DNA of 64,000 bases from an uncultured Clostridia bacterium (GCA_934663595.1 CAKUKM010000006.1:62001-126000); one strand, 5' to 3'. Shown: positions 35,051 to 43,883, counted from the first letter of the stretch. The notes: generated by a model from the letters alone, not told the origin. Translations and numbers: made by a program.

Positions 35051-36343
35051 TTATTGCTGAATCGCGTTATCGATTTCTACCGCCAGCGCATCCAGGCGCT
35101 CCTGGATGTCCGCATCCGTCAGCTTGGTTCCGTTCACATAGTCGGAATAGATCTGCTTGATGCACGCAGTCGTCGTGGACTGCATGGTGGACACCTTCGC
35201 ATGCTGCGGCAGCCACATGTGGCTCTCCGCAACCACCTTCTTGAAGGTTTCAAACGCGGGCTTGATCGCAAACGCTTCGTCCTGCATCAGATCCAGGCGA
35301 TACGGAACCCAGCCCAGGATGCTGTTCGAGCGAATGATCGATTCCGGGCTCGCCAGATACGAAAGCACCGTCAGCGCCGCCTCGGGATTCTTCGTGTAGG
35401 ACATGACGCCAAATTCGCTCAGCGTAACCACGCCGACCGTCAGCCCAGCGCTGCCCACCGGATGCGTGACCGTTCCGTAATTCATGCCGATCGGGCTCGC
35501 CTCGATGTCCATCCACCAGCTCGCGTTGCCATAGCCCAGCGCAACTTCCTGATTGATAAACGCGACCAGCGCATCGTCCATCGTGGATTCCACAAACGAG
35601 GAGCGGAGATAGCCGTTGTCGTACAGGTCGAGCACCTGGCGCACGGCCGCAACGCCGATTTCGTTGTTGAACTGCACCTTGCCGCTCTCATCCACGAGCT
35701 CTCCGCCATTGGTCACGACGGTCGACCAGAAGTAATTGCCCGTATCGCCACCGGAGCCGCACACCGCATACGCCGGCTGGCCCATGTACTTCGTCAGCGC
35801 GTCCACATCCTCGAGGAAGTCCTCGTAGGTCCAGCCCTCAACCGGATATTCCAGACCCGCCGCATCGTAGAGGTTCTTGTTGTAATACATTTCGCGACCG
35901 CCGCCGCCCCACGGAACCGCAATCACCTTGCCGTCGTAGGTCATGTAATGGTGACCCGCATCACAGTAGGCGTCATAGCCGCCGAACATGTCCATATGCT
36001 CCGTCAGATCCAGCAGTCCGCCCGTGGCCGCAATGACCGGCGGAACGCCCGAGCCCATCTGGATGATGTCCGAGCCCTCGCCGCTCGCAACCGCCATCAA
36101 ATGCTTGTTCAGATAGTCGCCCCAGGATTCCATCTCCACCACCATGTTGATTCCGGTCTCTTCCAGAATCTGCGCCTTCAGATCGTCGAGCCACGCATCA
36201 TACGCCTCGCGCACCGCGTCCGACGGCGTATTCAGGCTCACCTGAATGGTCACGCCCTCGTAAGGCTTTCCCTCTGCCAGCGCGCCGATGCAGCCCGCCG
36301 CCAGAATGAGCACCAGCGCCAATGTAAACAGTTTTCGCATCAT
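35051..36343 (-). CDS. Extracellular sugar-binding lipoprotein
   Basis: A 430-residue solute-binding protein of the MalE/UgpB kind, first gene of the operon. It has a signal peptide with a good lipobox (LAAGC, Cys18), although ALA before Glu could also serve SPase I. Motifs include GKVIAVPWGGGGREMYYNK and YPVEGWTYEDF, typical of sugar-binding proteins. ATG 36343 follows GGGAGG. It is transcribed from 36424-36452, next to an inverted repeat and a divergent PrpR-like regulator. Confidence 0.92.
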   Translation of the reverse strand: MMRKLFTLALVLILAAGCIGALAEGKPYEGVTIQVSLNTPSDAVREAYDAWLDDLKAQILEETGINMVVEMESWGDYLNKHLMAVASGEGSDIIQMGSGVPPVIAATGGLLDLTEHMDMFGGYDAYCDAGHHYMTYDGKVIAVPWGGGGREMYYNKNLYDAAGLEYPVEGWTYEDFLEDVDALTKYMGQPAYAVCGSGGDTGNYFWSTVVTNGGELVDESGKVQFNNEIGVAAVRQVLDLYDNGYLRSSFVESTMDDALVAFINQEVALGYGNASWWMDIEASPIGMNYGTVTHPVGSAGLTVGVVTLSEFGVMSYTKNPEAALTVLSYLASPESIIRSNSILGWVPYRLDLMQDEAFAIKPAFETFKKVVAESHMWLPQHAKVSTMQSTTTACIKQIYSDYVNGTKLTDADIQERLDALAVEIDNAIQQ

Positions 36344-36423
36344 GATTCCAGCCTCCCATTTTTATTGCGGTCTCCGCCGCATAATTCCGTTTCATCTGCC
36401 CCGGGGGCGTTTCGCTTGGCTAT

Positions 36424-36452
36424 AGAATAGCAGATTCCTCGTCCCGCCGCAA
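36424..36452 (-). promoter_or_regulatory. Promoter of the second sugar operon
   Basis: Minus strand: -35 TTGCGG (complement at 36447-36452), 17-base spacer, extended -10 TGCTATTCT (complement of the hexamer at 36424-36429). The inverted repeat at 36465-36537 lies just upstream, the position expected for an activator. Confidence 0.6.
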
Positions 36453-36638
36453 CCGCAAAATCGTTTTAATATGCAACAGTTTGCCATGTTTCGTGCGGAT
36501 TCGTTTGCGTTTGCATTCATTACGTTGCAATATTAAACAATTTACAATCCGATATGCGGCTTCTCAACTGTTTTTCCGGAGATTTCGTTTGTTTTCCCGT
36601 CTTAGCGCTCATTTTTTGTAGCGTTTTTGAACAATCCA

Positions 36639-36647
36639 TGTTATAAT
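36639..36647 (+). promoter_or_regulatory. Extended -10 promoter of the PrpR-like gene
   Basis: TGTTATAAT is a perfect extended -10 element 43 bases before the GTG start. No good -35 lies at 17 bases. Confidence 0.6.
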
Positions 36648-36689
36648 GCAATCGGTTCCCGAATCAATTGCGACGCAAAGGAGAAATTC

Positions 36690-38462
36690 GTGAAGACAAG
36701 AATACTGGCCGTGTGCCCCTATGAGGCGCTGCAGGATCTGATTCTGGATATTGCGCAGGAACGCGACGACGTGGAGGTCACCTCCATCGTGGGCGATTTG
36801 TCCGAGGGCGAGCGCCTGCTGGAACGCGTGTGCGGCATGTTGGAGGGCTGCGAGGCGATCATTTCCCGCGGCGGAACAATGCGCATGCTGCAGGAAAAAG
36901 TGCAGACGCCCGTGATCGAAATTTCCAGCAACGGCTTTGACATCATGCGCATCGTGCGCCTGCTCCGGGATTACACGGGCAAATACGCGCTGATCGGCAC
37001 CCACAAAACCGAGCAGGACGCGCGCATGATCTGCGAAATGCTCGGCTCGAGCATCGACCTATACACCTTTCCCAAGGACCAGAGCCCCTATGAACAGCTG
37101 AAGGCGCTCAAGGAGCAGGGCTATCAGCTGGTGATCGGCGGCGTTACCGTGAATCTCACCGCGCGATCGCTGGGTATGAACGCGCTGCTGATTACCTCCG
37201 GTCGGGAGGCCATTTCCGCCGCGATGGACGAGGCCGTTCGCATCTGTCGGCTGACCGCGCAATACAAGCTCGAAAATCAGCTTCTGCGGGCTCTCTTAAC
37301 CAGCGAGGGCGGCGGCGCGGCAATTCTCGACGATCAGGGGCGGCTCCTATACCGCAGCAGCTCGCTTCCGGACGTTCCCGTCGACGCGCTGCGCAAGCAG
37401 TTTGAAGCGGTGCTGAACTTCGGCGACCTGTCCACGCACATCCGAATCGACCAAAAGCCCTATACCCTGCAGGGGCGGCGCTGCACCATCGGCAACGCGC
37501 TGTATGTGCTGCTGCGCATATCGCCCTGCTATTACATCGAATCCGGCATGCAGGGCTGGATTTCGGCGCAGCGATTCTCGATCGGCAGCCGGCCGTTTTT
37601 CAGCACGCTGAACGGCCACAGCGCGGCGCTCGCGAAGCTGCTTTCCCAGATTCAGGCCTATGCAAAGAGCTCGCAGCCAATCGCGGTATACGGCGAGCCC
37701 GGCTCCGGCAAGGACGACGCCATTCACCAGCTGCACGTCACCTCCCGCAGCCGCGCGAGCGATCTGATCCTGATCGACGCGGCCAAGGGCACCAAAAAGC
37801 TATGGGAAATGCTGCTGGAAAGCCCGCATTCACCGCTTCAGCAGCTCGGCTATTCCATCTGCTTCAAAAACATGCAGGACGTGCCTGCGGCGATGCATCC
37901 CGCGCTCGAGGAATACACCCGCACCGCAACCGAGCTGCATTCCGGGCGGCTGATCTTCTCCTGGACGGTCTCCTCAATCGCGCAGATGGAAAACGATTCG
38001 TTTTATCGCTTTCTGCTGGACAACACCGGCGCGCTCTCGCTGCGCGTGCCTTCGCTGCGCGAGCGCATCGAGGACATTCCGAGCCTGCTGAGCGTGATGA
38101 TCAGCGAATGCAACACCCAGCTGGGCCGGCAGATCTTCGGCACGGAGGAGGGCGTGCTGCCTCTGCTTCAGGCCTGCGACTGGCCTTTCAACTTCATCCA
38201 GTTTCGCCAGCTCGTGCGCGACGCGGTAATGCTGAGCGCGGGCTCGCAGATCACGACGGCCTCCGTGCAGAATCTGCTCGCAAGCATTCGCTCCACACCC
38301 GGACAAAACGCCTTCGGCGCGCTGAACCTGAATCAGACGCTCGACGAAATTAATCAGGACGTGATTCAGATCGTACTGCGCGAGGAGAATTTCAATTACA
38401 CGCGCACCGCCGCCCGTCTGGGCATCAGCCGAAGCTCGCTCTGGCGCAAAACCAGGCAATAA
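36690..38462 (+). CDS. PrpR-like regulator with degenerate AAA domain and Fis-type HTH
   Basis: A 590-residue regulator; GTG 36690 follows AAAGGAG. An N-terminal PrpR_N-type sensor (about 1-190, with SRGGTMRML and LVIGGVTVNLTA) is followed by a PAS-like part (about 205-300). A sigma54-activator-like AAA region (about 325-530) has Walker A AVYGEPGSGKD. A C-terminal Fis-type helix-turn-helix reads TRTAARLGISRSSLWRK. The GAFTGA loop needed to contact sigma54 is absent and the ATPase core is reduced. It therefore probably works with sigma A by DNA binding alone. It is divergent from, and likely controls, the sugar/acid-sugar operon. Confidence 0.85.
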   Translation: MKTRILAVCPYEALQDLILDIAQERDDVEVTSIVGDLSEGERLLERVCGMLEGCEAIISRGGTMRMLQEKVQTPVIEISSNGFDIMRIVRLLRDYTGKYALIGTHKTEQDARMICEMLGSSIDLYTFPKDQSPYEQLKALKEQGYQLVIGGVTVNLTARSLGMNALLITSGREAISAAMDEAVRICRLTAQYKLENQLLRALLTSEGGGAAILDDQGRLLYRSSSLPDVPVDALRKQFEAVLNFGDLSTHIRIDQKPYTLQGRRCTIGNALYVLLRISPCYYIESGMQGWISAQRFSIGSRPFFSTLNGHSAALAKLLSQIQAYAKSSQPIAVYGEPGSGKDDAIHQLHVTSRSRASDLILIDAAKGTKKLWEMLLESPHSPLQQLGYSICFKNMQDVPAAMHPALEEYTRTATELHSGRLIFSWTVSSIAQMENDSFYRFLLDNTGALSLRVPSLRERIEDIPSLLSVMISECNTQLGRQIFGTEEGVLPLLQACDWPFNFIQFRQLVRDAVMLSAGSQITTASVQNLLASIRSTPGQNAFGALNLNQTLDEINQDVIQIVLREENFNYTRTAARLGISRSSLWRKTRQ

Positions 38463-38466
38463 AAAA

Positions 38467-38493
38467 GCGGGATCGCTCGATCCCGCCTTTTTT
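38467..38493. terminator. Terminator between convergent PrpR-like gene and panB
   Basis: The GCGGGATCG/CGATCCCGC stem is flanked by a run of A on the left and six T on the right. It can work in both directions. Confidence 0.85.
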
Positions 38494-38500
38494 GCGCCGT

Positions 38501-39346
38501 TCAGCGCATCATTTTCTCGATCGCGGCGCGCTCCGCCTCGTCGATCTTGTAGGTGTGCGTGCCGTCGATGGGGAAATTGCCGGCGCGCACTTCCTCGCAG
38601 TACGCGCGGAACGCCGCCTCCATCTCGCGGCCGAGCTCCGCGTATTTTTTCACGAATTTCGGCGTGAAATTGTCGTACATGCCCACCATATCCGCATAAA
38701 TCAGCAGCTGACCATGCGTATGCGACCCCGCGCCGATGCCCAGCACCGGAATCGACAGCTTTTTGGCGATCAGTTCGCCCACGACTTCCGGCACGCCCTC
38801 CACCAGCAGCGCGCACGCGCCTGCCTCCTGAATGCGAATCGCCTCGTCCAGCAGCTTTTTCGCGGCCTCCGCGCTCTTGCCCTGCGCCTTATAGCCGCCC
38901 ATCTGCGCGCCGAACTGCGGCGTAAGCCCGATATGGCCGAACACGAGAATGCCGATCGACGCAATTGCGCGAATGCGCTCGCAGATTTCCGCGCCGCCGC
39001 CCTCGAGCTTGATCGCGTCGCACAGCGCCTCCTTCGTGAATCGGCCCGCGTTGCGCACGGCCTCCTCGTTCGAAACCTGATACGACATGTACGGCATATC
39101 GCCCACGACGAACGTGTTCGGCGCGCCGCGGCGCACAGCCCTGCTGTGAATGATCATTTCGTCCATCGTTACCGGGTAGGTGGTATCGTAGCCGAGCGTC
39201 ACCATGCCCAGCGAATCCCCCACCAGAATCATATCCACGCCGGCCTTTTCCTCGTATTTCGCCGTCAGATAGTCGTATCCCGTAAGCCATGTAATCTTCT
39301 CGCCTGTCTTTGCCATGCGATGAAAGTCCAATATGCTCTTTTTCAC
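38501..39346 (-). CDS. panB: 3-methyl-2-oxobutanoate hydroxymethyltransferase
   Basis: A 281-residue PanB, which transfers a hydroxymethyl group from methylene-tetrahydrofolate to 2-oxoisovalerate to give ketopantoate in pantothenate synthesis. Metal-binding and active-site segments are visible: VGDSLGMV, VVGDMPYMSY, AIKLEGG, FGHIGLTPQ, LLVEGVP and IPVLGIGAG. panC and panD are not adjacent, so the gene stands alone here. Its own promoter lies at 39388-39417. Confidence 0.95.
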   Translation of the reverse strand: MKKSILDFHRMAKTGEKITWLTGYDYLTAKYEEKAGVDMILVGDSLGMVTLGYDTTYPVTMDEMIIHSRAVRRGAPNTFVVGDMPYMSYQVSNEEAVRNAGRFTKEALCDAIKLEGGGAEICERIRAIASIGILVFGHIGLTPQFGAQMGGYKAQGKSAEAAKKLLDEAIRIQEAGACALLVEGVPEVVGELIAKKLSIPVLGIGAGSHTHGQLLIYADMVGMYDNFTPKFVKKYAELGREMEAAFRAYCEEVRAGNFPIDGTHTYKIDEAERAAIEKMMR

Positions 39347-39683
39347 AAACCCGTTCCTCCTGTTTCTGCGTTGCCGCCGGCAATCTCTGTATACACCGCG
39401 TTTCGCAGCGCTGTCAATACGGGTCGCGATTTCTTCGCCGTAATGTTATTTTAATGCAATTATTCTTAACACTAATTTTGTTCTTCAGCAATATCGGATT
39501 CTATTTTGCCTCATTCTTTATATCGCAAATTTCTTTTTTGCATTTTCCTTGTCGAAGCGGCAAAATCGCATTCTGCTTTCGGGGAGGATGAATCCCCTTC
39601 TGCCGCAGCGAAAAATAAAACGATCTTCGCTTTTCCAAAGGAAAAAGCCCCCGCAGCGCGAAGGCCATTTCTCGATTGAAAAT
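39347..39683. other. 337-base gap between panB and pgsA
   Basis: The left end holds the panB leader and promoter. The rest is AT-richer than the surroundings, with a weak GGGGA/TCCCC hairpin near 39581-39598. I see no ORF with a ribosome binding site and no clear terminator for pgsA. Confidence 0.5.
39388..39417 (-). promoter_or_regulatory. Promoter of panB
   Basis: Minus strand: -35 TTGACA (complement at 39412-39417), 18-base spacer, -10 TATACA (complement at 39388-39393). Confidence 0.75.
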
Positions 39684-40226
39684 TCACATATCCCGAATGC
39701 AATCGAAGTTTTTCTGGATGTAGTCGGCACCGCTCCAGACGGTCATGACGGCGGAGATGTACATCGCGACGTCTGCGAACGGGGTTAGCGGGGCGAAGGC
39801 ACCGTCGATTGCGGTCAGCAGCAGCGCGATCACCGCGATCATCTGCGTAACGGTTTTGATCTTTCCGAGGATTCCGGCGGCGATCACCTTGCCGGTTCCC
39901 GCGGCAACCAGGCGGAATCCGCTGATTGCGAATTCGCGCGCGAGCATCACGATGCACACCCAGCCCGGCATGCGCCCACGCTCGACCAGCACGATCATCG
40001 CGCTCATCACCAGGAGTTTGTCCGCAATCGGGTCGATGAACTTTCCGAAGTTCGTCACCAGCCCGTTTTTGCGCGCAATATGGCCGTCCAGCGCGTCGGT
40101 AATCGAGGCGAGGATGAACACCGCGACCGCCGCATATTGCGCCGCCGGCGCGCTCATCAGCGCCAGAATCACAAATACCGGAATCATGCAGATTCTCAGC
40201 ATGGAAAGCTTATTCGGCAAATTCAT
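39684..40226 (-). CDS. pgsA: CDP-diacylglycerol-glycerol-3-phosphate 3-phosphatidyltransferase
   Basis: A 180-residue membrane enzyme that makes phosphatidylglycerol phosphate, the first committed step to phosphatidylglycerol. The CDP-alcohol phosphotransferase motif is intact from DALDGHIARK to GKFIDPIADK (about residues 43-68: D-x2-DG-x2-AR...G-x3-D-x3-D). It starts directly after the rimO stop, the usual rimO-pgsA order of Firmicutes. Confidence 0.95.
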   Translation of the reverse strand: MNLPNKLSMLRICMIPVFVILALMSAPAAQYAAVAVFILASITDALDGHIARKNGLVTNFGKFIDPIADKLLVMSAMIVLVERGRMPGWVCIVMLAREFAISGFRLVAAGTGKVIAAGILGKIKTVTQMIAVIALLLTAIDGAFAPLTPFADVAMYISAVMTVWSGADYIQKNFDCIRDM

Positions 40227-41549
40227 TTACGGCAACACCTTTCCCGTAAGGTCGTATGCATCCGCGCCGGTGATTTCCACCTGAACATACGTGCCCGGCG
40301 CGAGCTCGCGATCGGTTTCCAGCCAGATCACGCCGTCGCTCTCCGGCGCTTCCTTGAGCGAGCGGCCGTAGGGGCGGCCGTCCTCGTCGAAGCCGTCTAC
40401 GAGCACCTCGCATTTTTCGCCGATGCGGGCCTCGTTCAGCTCCATCGAAATCGCCTGCTGCAGCATCATCAGCTGGTCCAGGCGGCGGGTTTTGGTTTCC
40501 TCGTCGATCTGATTCGGCATCTTCGCCGCCTTTGTGCCCTCCTCGGGCGAATAGGTGAACGCGCCGAGGCGCTCGAACCGCGCGGTTTTGACGAAGTCCA
40601 TCAGCTCCTCGAACTGCGCCTCCGTCTCGCCCGGGAAGCCGACGATCATCGTCGTGCGCACGAGCAGACCGCGGCGATGGCATTCATCGATCCGGCTGCG
40701 AATCCATTCGGACGTGCCGCGCCTGTTCATTTGTATGAGCAGCTCGTCGTTAATATGCTGAAGCGGCAGATCCAGATATTTCGCGACCTTCGGAAGCCGC
40801 GCAATCGTGTCGAGCAGGCGATCCTCCGTCGAATCCGGATAGCAATACAGCACGCGCACCCAATGGATCTTCTCGATCGCGCTGACCGCCTCGAGCAGCT
40901 CCGGCAGCAGATAATGGCCGTCGCCCAGATCGCAGCCATAGCGCGAGGTGTCCTGCGCAATCAGCGTAATTTCGGTAACGCCCTGCTCGGCGAGGGCTTT
41001 GCATTCGTCCACGATATCCTCGAACGGGCGCGACGCATAGCGGCCGCGAATCAGCGGAATCGCGCAATAGGTGCAGCGGTTGTCGCAGCCGTCGGAGATT
41101 TTTACGTATGCCGAATAGCCCGGTGTGGTCAGCACGCGGGGCGTATGCAGAAAGCGCGCGCCGTTGGCGATGTAGCATGGGCGCTCGCCGGCGTTTGCTT
41201 CGGACAGCATTTCGGAAAGGCGCGCGTAATCGCGAACGCCCATGATGCCGTCGATTTCGGGAATTTCGCTCATCAGCGCGTCCGGATACCGCTGCGCGAG
41301 GCAGCCGGTCACGAACAGCTTTTGGAGCTTTCCGCCCTTTTTGTATTGCGCCATATCGAAAATCGCCTCGATGGATTCCTCCTTCGCCGATTCGATAAAG
41401 CCGCAGGTATTGACAAATATAACGTCCGCCTCCGCGGGATCTGCAACAATTTCCATGCCCTGCTCGCGCAGCATGCCCAAGAGATTCTCCGAGTCCACGC
41501 GATTCTTCGCGCAGCCCAGCGATACAAGGCCGACCTTCGTAATGCTCAT
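40227..41549 (-). CDS. rimO: Ribosomal protein S12 methylthiotransferase
   Basis: A 440-residue radical-SAM methylthiotransferase that modifies an Asp of ribosomal protein S12. The N-terminal cluster cysteines are in SLGCAKNRVD, NTCGF and TGCLAQR. The radical-SAM CxxxCxxC is DGCDNRCTYCAIP. A C-terminal TRAM domain (about 375-440) ends in TGADAYDLTGKVL. The promoter at 41579-41607 also serves pgsA. RimO rather than MiaB is indicated by the CAIPLIRGRYASRP segment and by the pgsA linkage. Confidence 0.95.
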   Translation of the reverse strand: MSITKVGLVSLGCAKNRVDSENLLGMLREQGMEIVADPAEADVIFVNTCGFIESAKEESIEAIFDMAQYKKGGKLQKLFVTGCLAQRYPDALMSEIPEIDGIMGVRDYARLSEMLSEANAGERPCYIANGARFLHTPRVLTTPGYSAYVKISDGCDNRCTYCAIPLIRGRYASRPFEDIVDECKALAEQGVTEITLIAQDTSRYGCDLGDGHYLLPELLEAVSAIEKIHWVRVLYCYPDSTEDRLLDTIARLPKVAKYLDLPLQHINDELLIQMNRRGTSEWIRSRIDECHRRGLLVRTTMIVGFPGETEAQFEELMDFVKTARFERLGAFTYSPEEGTKAAKMPNQIDEETKTRRLDQLMMLQQAISMELNEARIGEKCEVLVDGFDEDGRPYGRSLKEAPESDGVIWLETDRELAPGTYVQVEITGADAYDLTGKVLP

Positions 41550-41578
41550 AGCGCATCTCTCCCCTGTTTACTGCCCCC

Positions 41579-41607
41579 ATTATAGACCATTTCCATAGGG
41601 AAATCAA
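41579..41607 (-). promoter_or_regulatory. Promoter of rimO-pgsA
   Basis: Minus strand: -35 TTGATT (complement at 41602-41607), 17-base spacer, -10 TATAAT (complement at 41579-41584). Confidence 0.75.
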
Positions 41608-41633
41608 GAAAGAGAAGGTTATGAAAAGCCGCG

Positions 41634-41798
41634 CTACGGCGCGATTCCGGCCAGACCTTCCAGCGCCTGCAGCTGGCCGACCGCGCCCGCCACGCACGCC
41701 GCCGACGCGCCCAGCAGCACCGCGATCAGGAGCATAATCATAATCGAGTTCAGCGCGCCGCCGACGCATCTGGCAAGCATTCTTTTAAGTTCCCCCAT
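41634..41798 (-). CDS. Small single-helix membrane protein
   Basis: A 54-residue protein with one hydrophobic helix, SIMIMLLIAVLLGASAACVA (about residues 18-37), a short basic N-terminus (GELKRMLAR) and a polar tail. ATG 41798 is preceded by GGGAGGCGGG. It lies just upstream of the rimO promoter on the same strand. I do not recognise the family. The good ribosome binding site and clean amphipathic layout support a real gene. Confidence 0.55.
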   Translation of the reverse strand: MGELKRMLARCVGGALNSIMIMLLIAVLLGASAACVAGAVGQLQALEGLAGIAP

Positions 41799-41870
41799 AT
41801 TTTCCCGCCTCCCGCGCATTTCTGTCATTTAGAATAACGCATTCGGCGCGAAATTATCCTCTTCCCAATC

Positions 41871-41901
41871 AAAAATCCGGCAGGAAGAAATTCCCGCCGG
41901 A
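41871..41901 (-). terminator. Terminator of the TIM-barrel epimerase gene
   Basis: Stem TCCGGCAGGAA/TTCCCGCCGGA with one mismatch. On the minus strand it is followed by TTTTT. Confidence 0.8.
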
Positions 41902-41907
41902 CAAATC

Positions 41908-42798
41908 TCATTTCTGATCCCAAGGATTCGGGATGTAATCGCCGCCGCGGCACCACTTCAGATACGAAAGCGCGTGCTTCTGCGCGGTGGTTTCCCATTC
42001 GCCGCGATACACCGGATCGTGATAGCCCTCGACGCAGATATCGCCCGCATAGCCGCCGAGATGCAGAATCGTGAACACGTCGCGCCAGTTCGTGTCGCCG
42101 AAGCCCGGCGTGCGCTCGGGCGCGTAGCAGTCCGTATCGCACAGCACGCCGTTTTCGCGAACGTACGCCCAATCGACCGACGCGTCCTTGCCATGGACGT
42201 GGTAGACCTTCCTGACCCACTTGCGCAGCTGCGCGATCGGATCAATCAGCTGAATCAGCTGGTGCGCCGGCTCCCATTCCAGACCGACGGAATCGCTGGG
42301 AACTTCATTGAACATCGCTTCCCACGCGCGCGGATTGATCGCGATATTGCAGGTCGCGCGCTGCCAGCAGCCGCTCATCGGGCAATTCTCAATTGCCAGT
42401 CGCACGCCGCGATCCTCGGCGCGTTTCGCAAGCTCCCGATACACCTCGCCGAAGCGCGTAAACGCCGCGTCGATCGGCTGGCCCTCGAGCGCGCCGGCAA
42501 AGGTCGAAACGGTCTTTGCGCCGTAGAGATGCGCGCAATCGATCGCCTTTTCGAGGTTGTGCAGGTGATCCTCATGCTCCAGCGCGTTGCAGTAATAGCC
42601 CAGCGTCGTGATTTCCACGCCGTGCTCTTCGGCGAACGCCTTCATGCGCGGGCCCTGTTCGGCCACATCCACGCCGTGATACTCCATGTGGAAATTGATC
42701 GACATGGTTTCAAACCCGAGCTGCATCAGCGCCGGCGCCCAGCTTTCGGCGAGGTGGCCGGGAATGCAGGTTCCGATGCGAATCTGAGGATATTTCAT
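41908..42798 (-). CDS. Sugar phosphate isomerase/epimerase (xylose-isomerase-like TIM barrel)
   Basis: A 296-residue TIM-barrel protein of the AP_endonuc_2 superfamily. Metal-binding positions are suggested by RLAIENCPM (Glu), GLEWEPAHQ (Glu and His), YHVHGKDAS (His) and DICVEGYHDP (Glu). The family includes sugar epimerases, inosose dehydratase and 3-keto-sugar lyases. It has its own GGGGGAG site and a terminator. It could serve either sugar module of this window; its substrate is not evident. Confidence 0.82.
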   Translation of the reverse strand: MKYPQIRIGTCIPGHLAESWAPALMQLGFETMSINFHMEYHGVDVAEQGPRMKAFAEEHGVEITTLGYYCNALEHEDHLHNLEKAIDCAHLYGAKTVSTFAGALEGQPIDAAFTRFGEVYRELAKRAEDRGVRLAIENCPMSGCWQRATCNIAINPRAWEAMFNEVPSDSVGLEWEPAHQLIQLIDPIAQLRKWVRKVYHVHGKDASVDWAYVRENGVLCDTDCYAPERTPGFGDTNWRDVFTILHLGGYAGDICVEGYHDPVYRGEWETTAQKHALSYLKWCRGGDYIPNPWDQK

Positions 42799-42860
42799 GG
42801 AAGCTCTCCCCCTTTTATTATGGATAATTCATCAATTCGATATGCGCGCGGAAAATCCTG

Positions 42861-43169
42861 CTAAACCAGAACCAGCTCCGAAAGAAATACCGCCGCGCAG
42901 GCCACGCCCGCGACCGGCAGCAGTCCCTTGCCGCGCCACGCCATGATCAGCGCCGCCGCAAAGCCGATCCACGCCGAAATCGGGCTGGCCGTGGCCGACA
43001 GAATCGCCGGAAACGTCATGACCGACAGCGTGACATACGGAACGTAATACAGAAATGATTTGAGGAACCGGCTCTTGATTTCGCCGCGAATCAGCGTAAG
43101 CGGCAGCACGCGCACCAGATAGCTCACCGCCGCCATCGAAAGGATATACAGATAGGGATTGCCCTTCAT
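42861..43169 (-). CDS. azlD: AzlD family transporter subunit, second copy
   Basis: A 102-residue hydrophobic protein with about four helices (LYILSMAAVSYLVRVLPLTL). It starts immediately after the azlC stop (TAAATG). It is the small partner of the exporter at 43170-43883 and is paralogous to the pair at 10252-11252. Confidence 0.88.
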   Translation of the reverse strand: MKGNPYLYILSMAAVSYLVRVLPLTLIRGEIKSRFLKSFLYYVPYVTLSVMTFPAILSATASPISAWIGFAAALIMAWRGKGLLPVAGVACAAVFLSELVLV

Positions 43170-43883
43170 TTACGCGTCCCTCCCTTCGGAAACCGGAAAC
43201 AGCGCCGCCGCCGCCGCGGAAATCAGCACTGTGAGCAATATCACGCGCGCGCCCTCGGACACGAACGCAAACAGCGGCGCGAGCGCAACCAGCGCGCTCA
43301 GGCCCATCGAAATCGCCACCAGCCCCAGAATCACGCGGCTCTTGCGCGCCGGCGGAATCACAATCGCCACAAACATGCCGTACAGCGCCACGCTCAGCGC
43401 GCTCACCAGCCGCGCCGGCAGCGCGTTGCCCATAAGAACGCCCAAATACGTTCCGATCGCCCAGCCCGGCAACGCCACCAGCATCGCGCCATACGCGTAA
43501 TGCGGATTCAGCTTGCCCGGAACCGAAACGCAAATGCCGAATATTTCGTCCGTTACATCAAAGCCCACGATGAATCGCGACCGCAGCGGCGCGGACGCAT
43601 CGAATTTCTGGCTGAGCGCGCAGCTCATCAGCAGATACCGCGCGTTTGCAATCAGCGTCATCAGTGCCACCTCGAAATAGCCCGCGCCCGCGCCAATCAG
43701 CGTAAACGCCGCGAATTCGCCCGCGGAGGCGTTGTTCAGCAGGCTCGCCAGCATCGCCTGAAACGCCGAAAGCCCCGCGCTGTGCGCCGCGATGCCCAGC
43801 GAAAACGACACCGCGAAATACCCCGTTGCAATCGGCATGCCGTCGCGCACGCCGCGGCGGAGCCAGACTCTGTTTTCATTCAT
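43170..43883 (-). CDS. azlC: AzlC family transporter, second copy
   Basis: A 237-residue membrane protein with AzlC hallmarks (MPIATGYFAVSFSLGIAA, LLNNASAGEFAAFTLIG, DVTDEIFGI). ATG 43883 overlaps the end of the EamA transporter gene by 8 bases, so the exporter genes are coupled. Its sequence differs clearly from the first AzlC, suggesting a different amino acid or analogue as substrate. Confidence 0.9.
   Translation of the reverse strand: MNENRVWLRRGVRDGMPIATGYFAVSFSLGIAAHSAGLSAFQAMLASLLNNASAGEFAAFTLIGAGAGYFEVALMTLIANARYLLMSCALSQKFDASAPLRSRFIVGFDVTDEIFGICVSVPGKLNPHYAYGAMLVALPGWAIGTYLGVLMGNALPARLVSALSVALYGMFVAIVIPPARKSRVILGLVAISMGLSALVALAPLFAFVSEGARVILLTVLISAAAAALFPVSEGRDA

Larger units (their letters stand above)
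36344..36689. promoter_or_regulatory. Divergent control region with long-spaced inverted repeat
   Basis: This 346-base AT-rich gap lies between the sugar operon and the PrpR-like gene. It contains TTTAATATGCAAC (36465-36477) and its near-complement GTTGCAATATTAAA (36524-36537), separated by 46 bases. That spacing suits a regulator that bridges two sites by looping. Nothing in it looks coding. Confidence 0.55.

Noticed and set aside
42861..43883. Horizontally acquired second azlCD
   Set aside because: GC content and codon use look like the neighbours by eye, and the overlap with the EamA gene suggests long residence.
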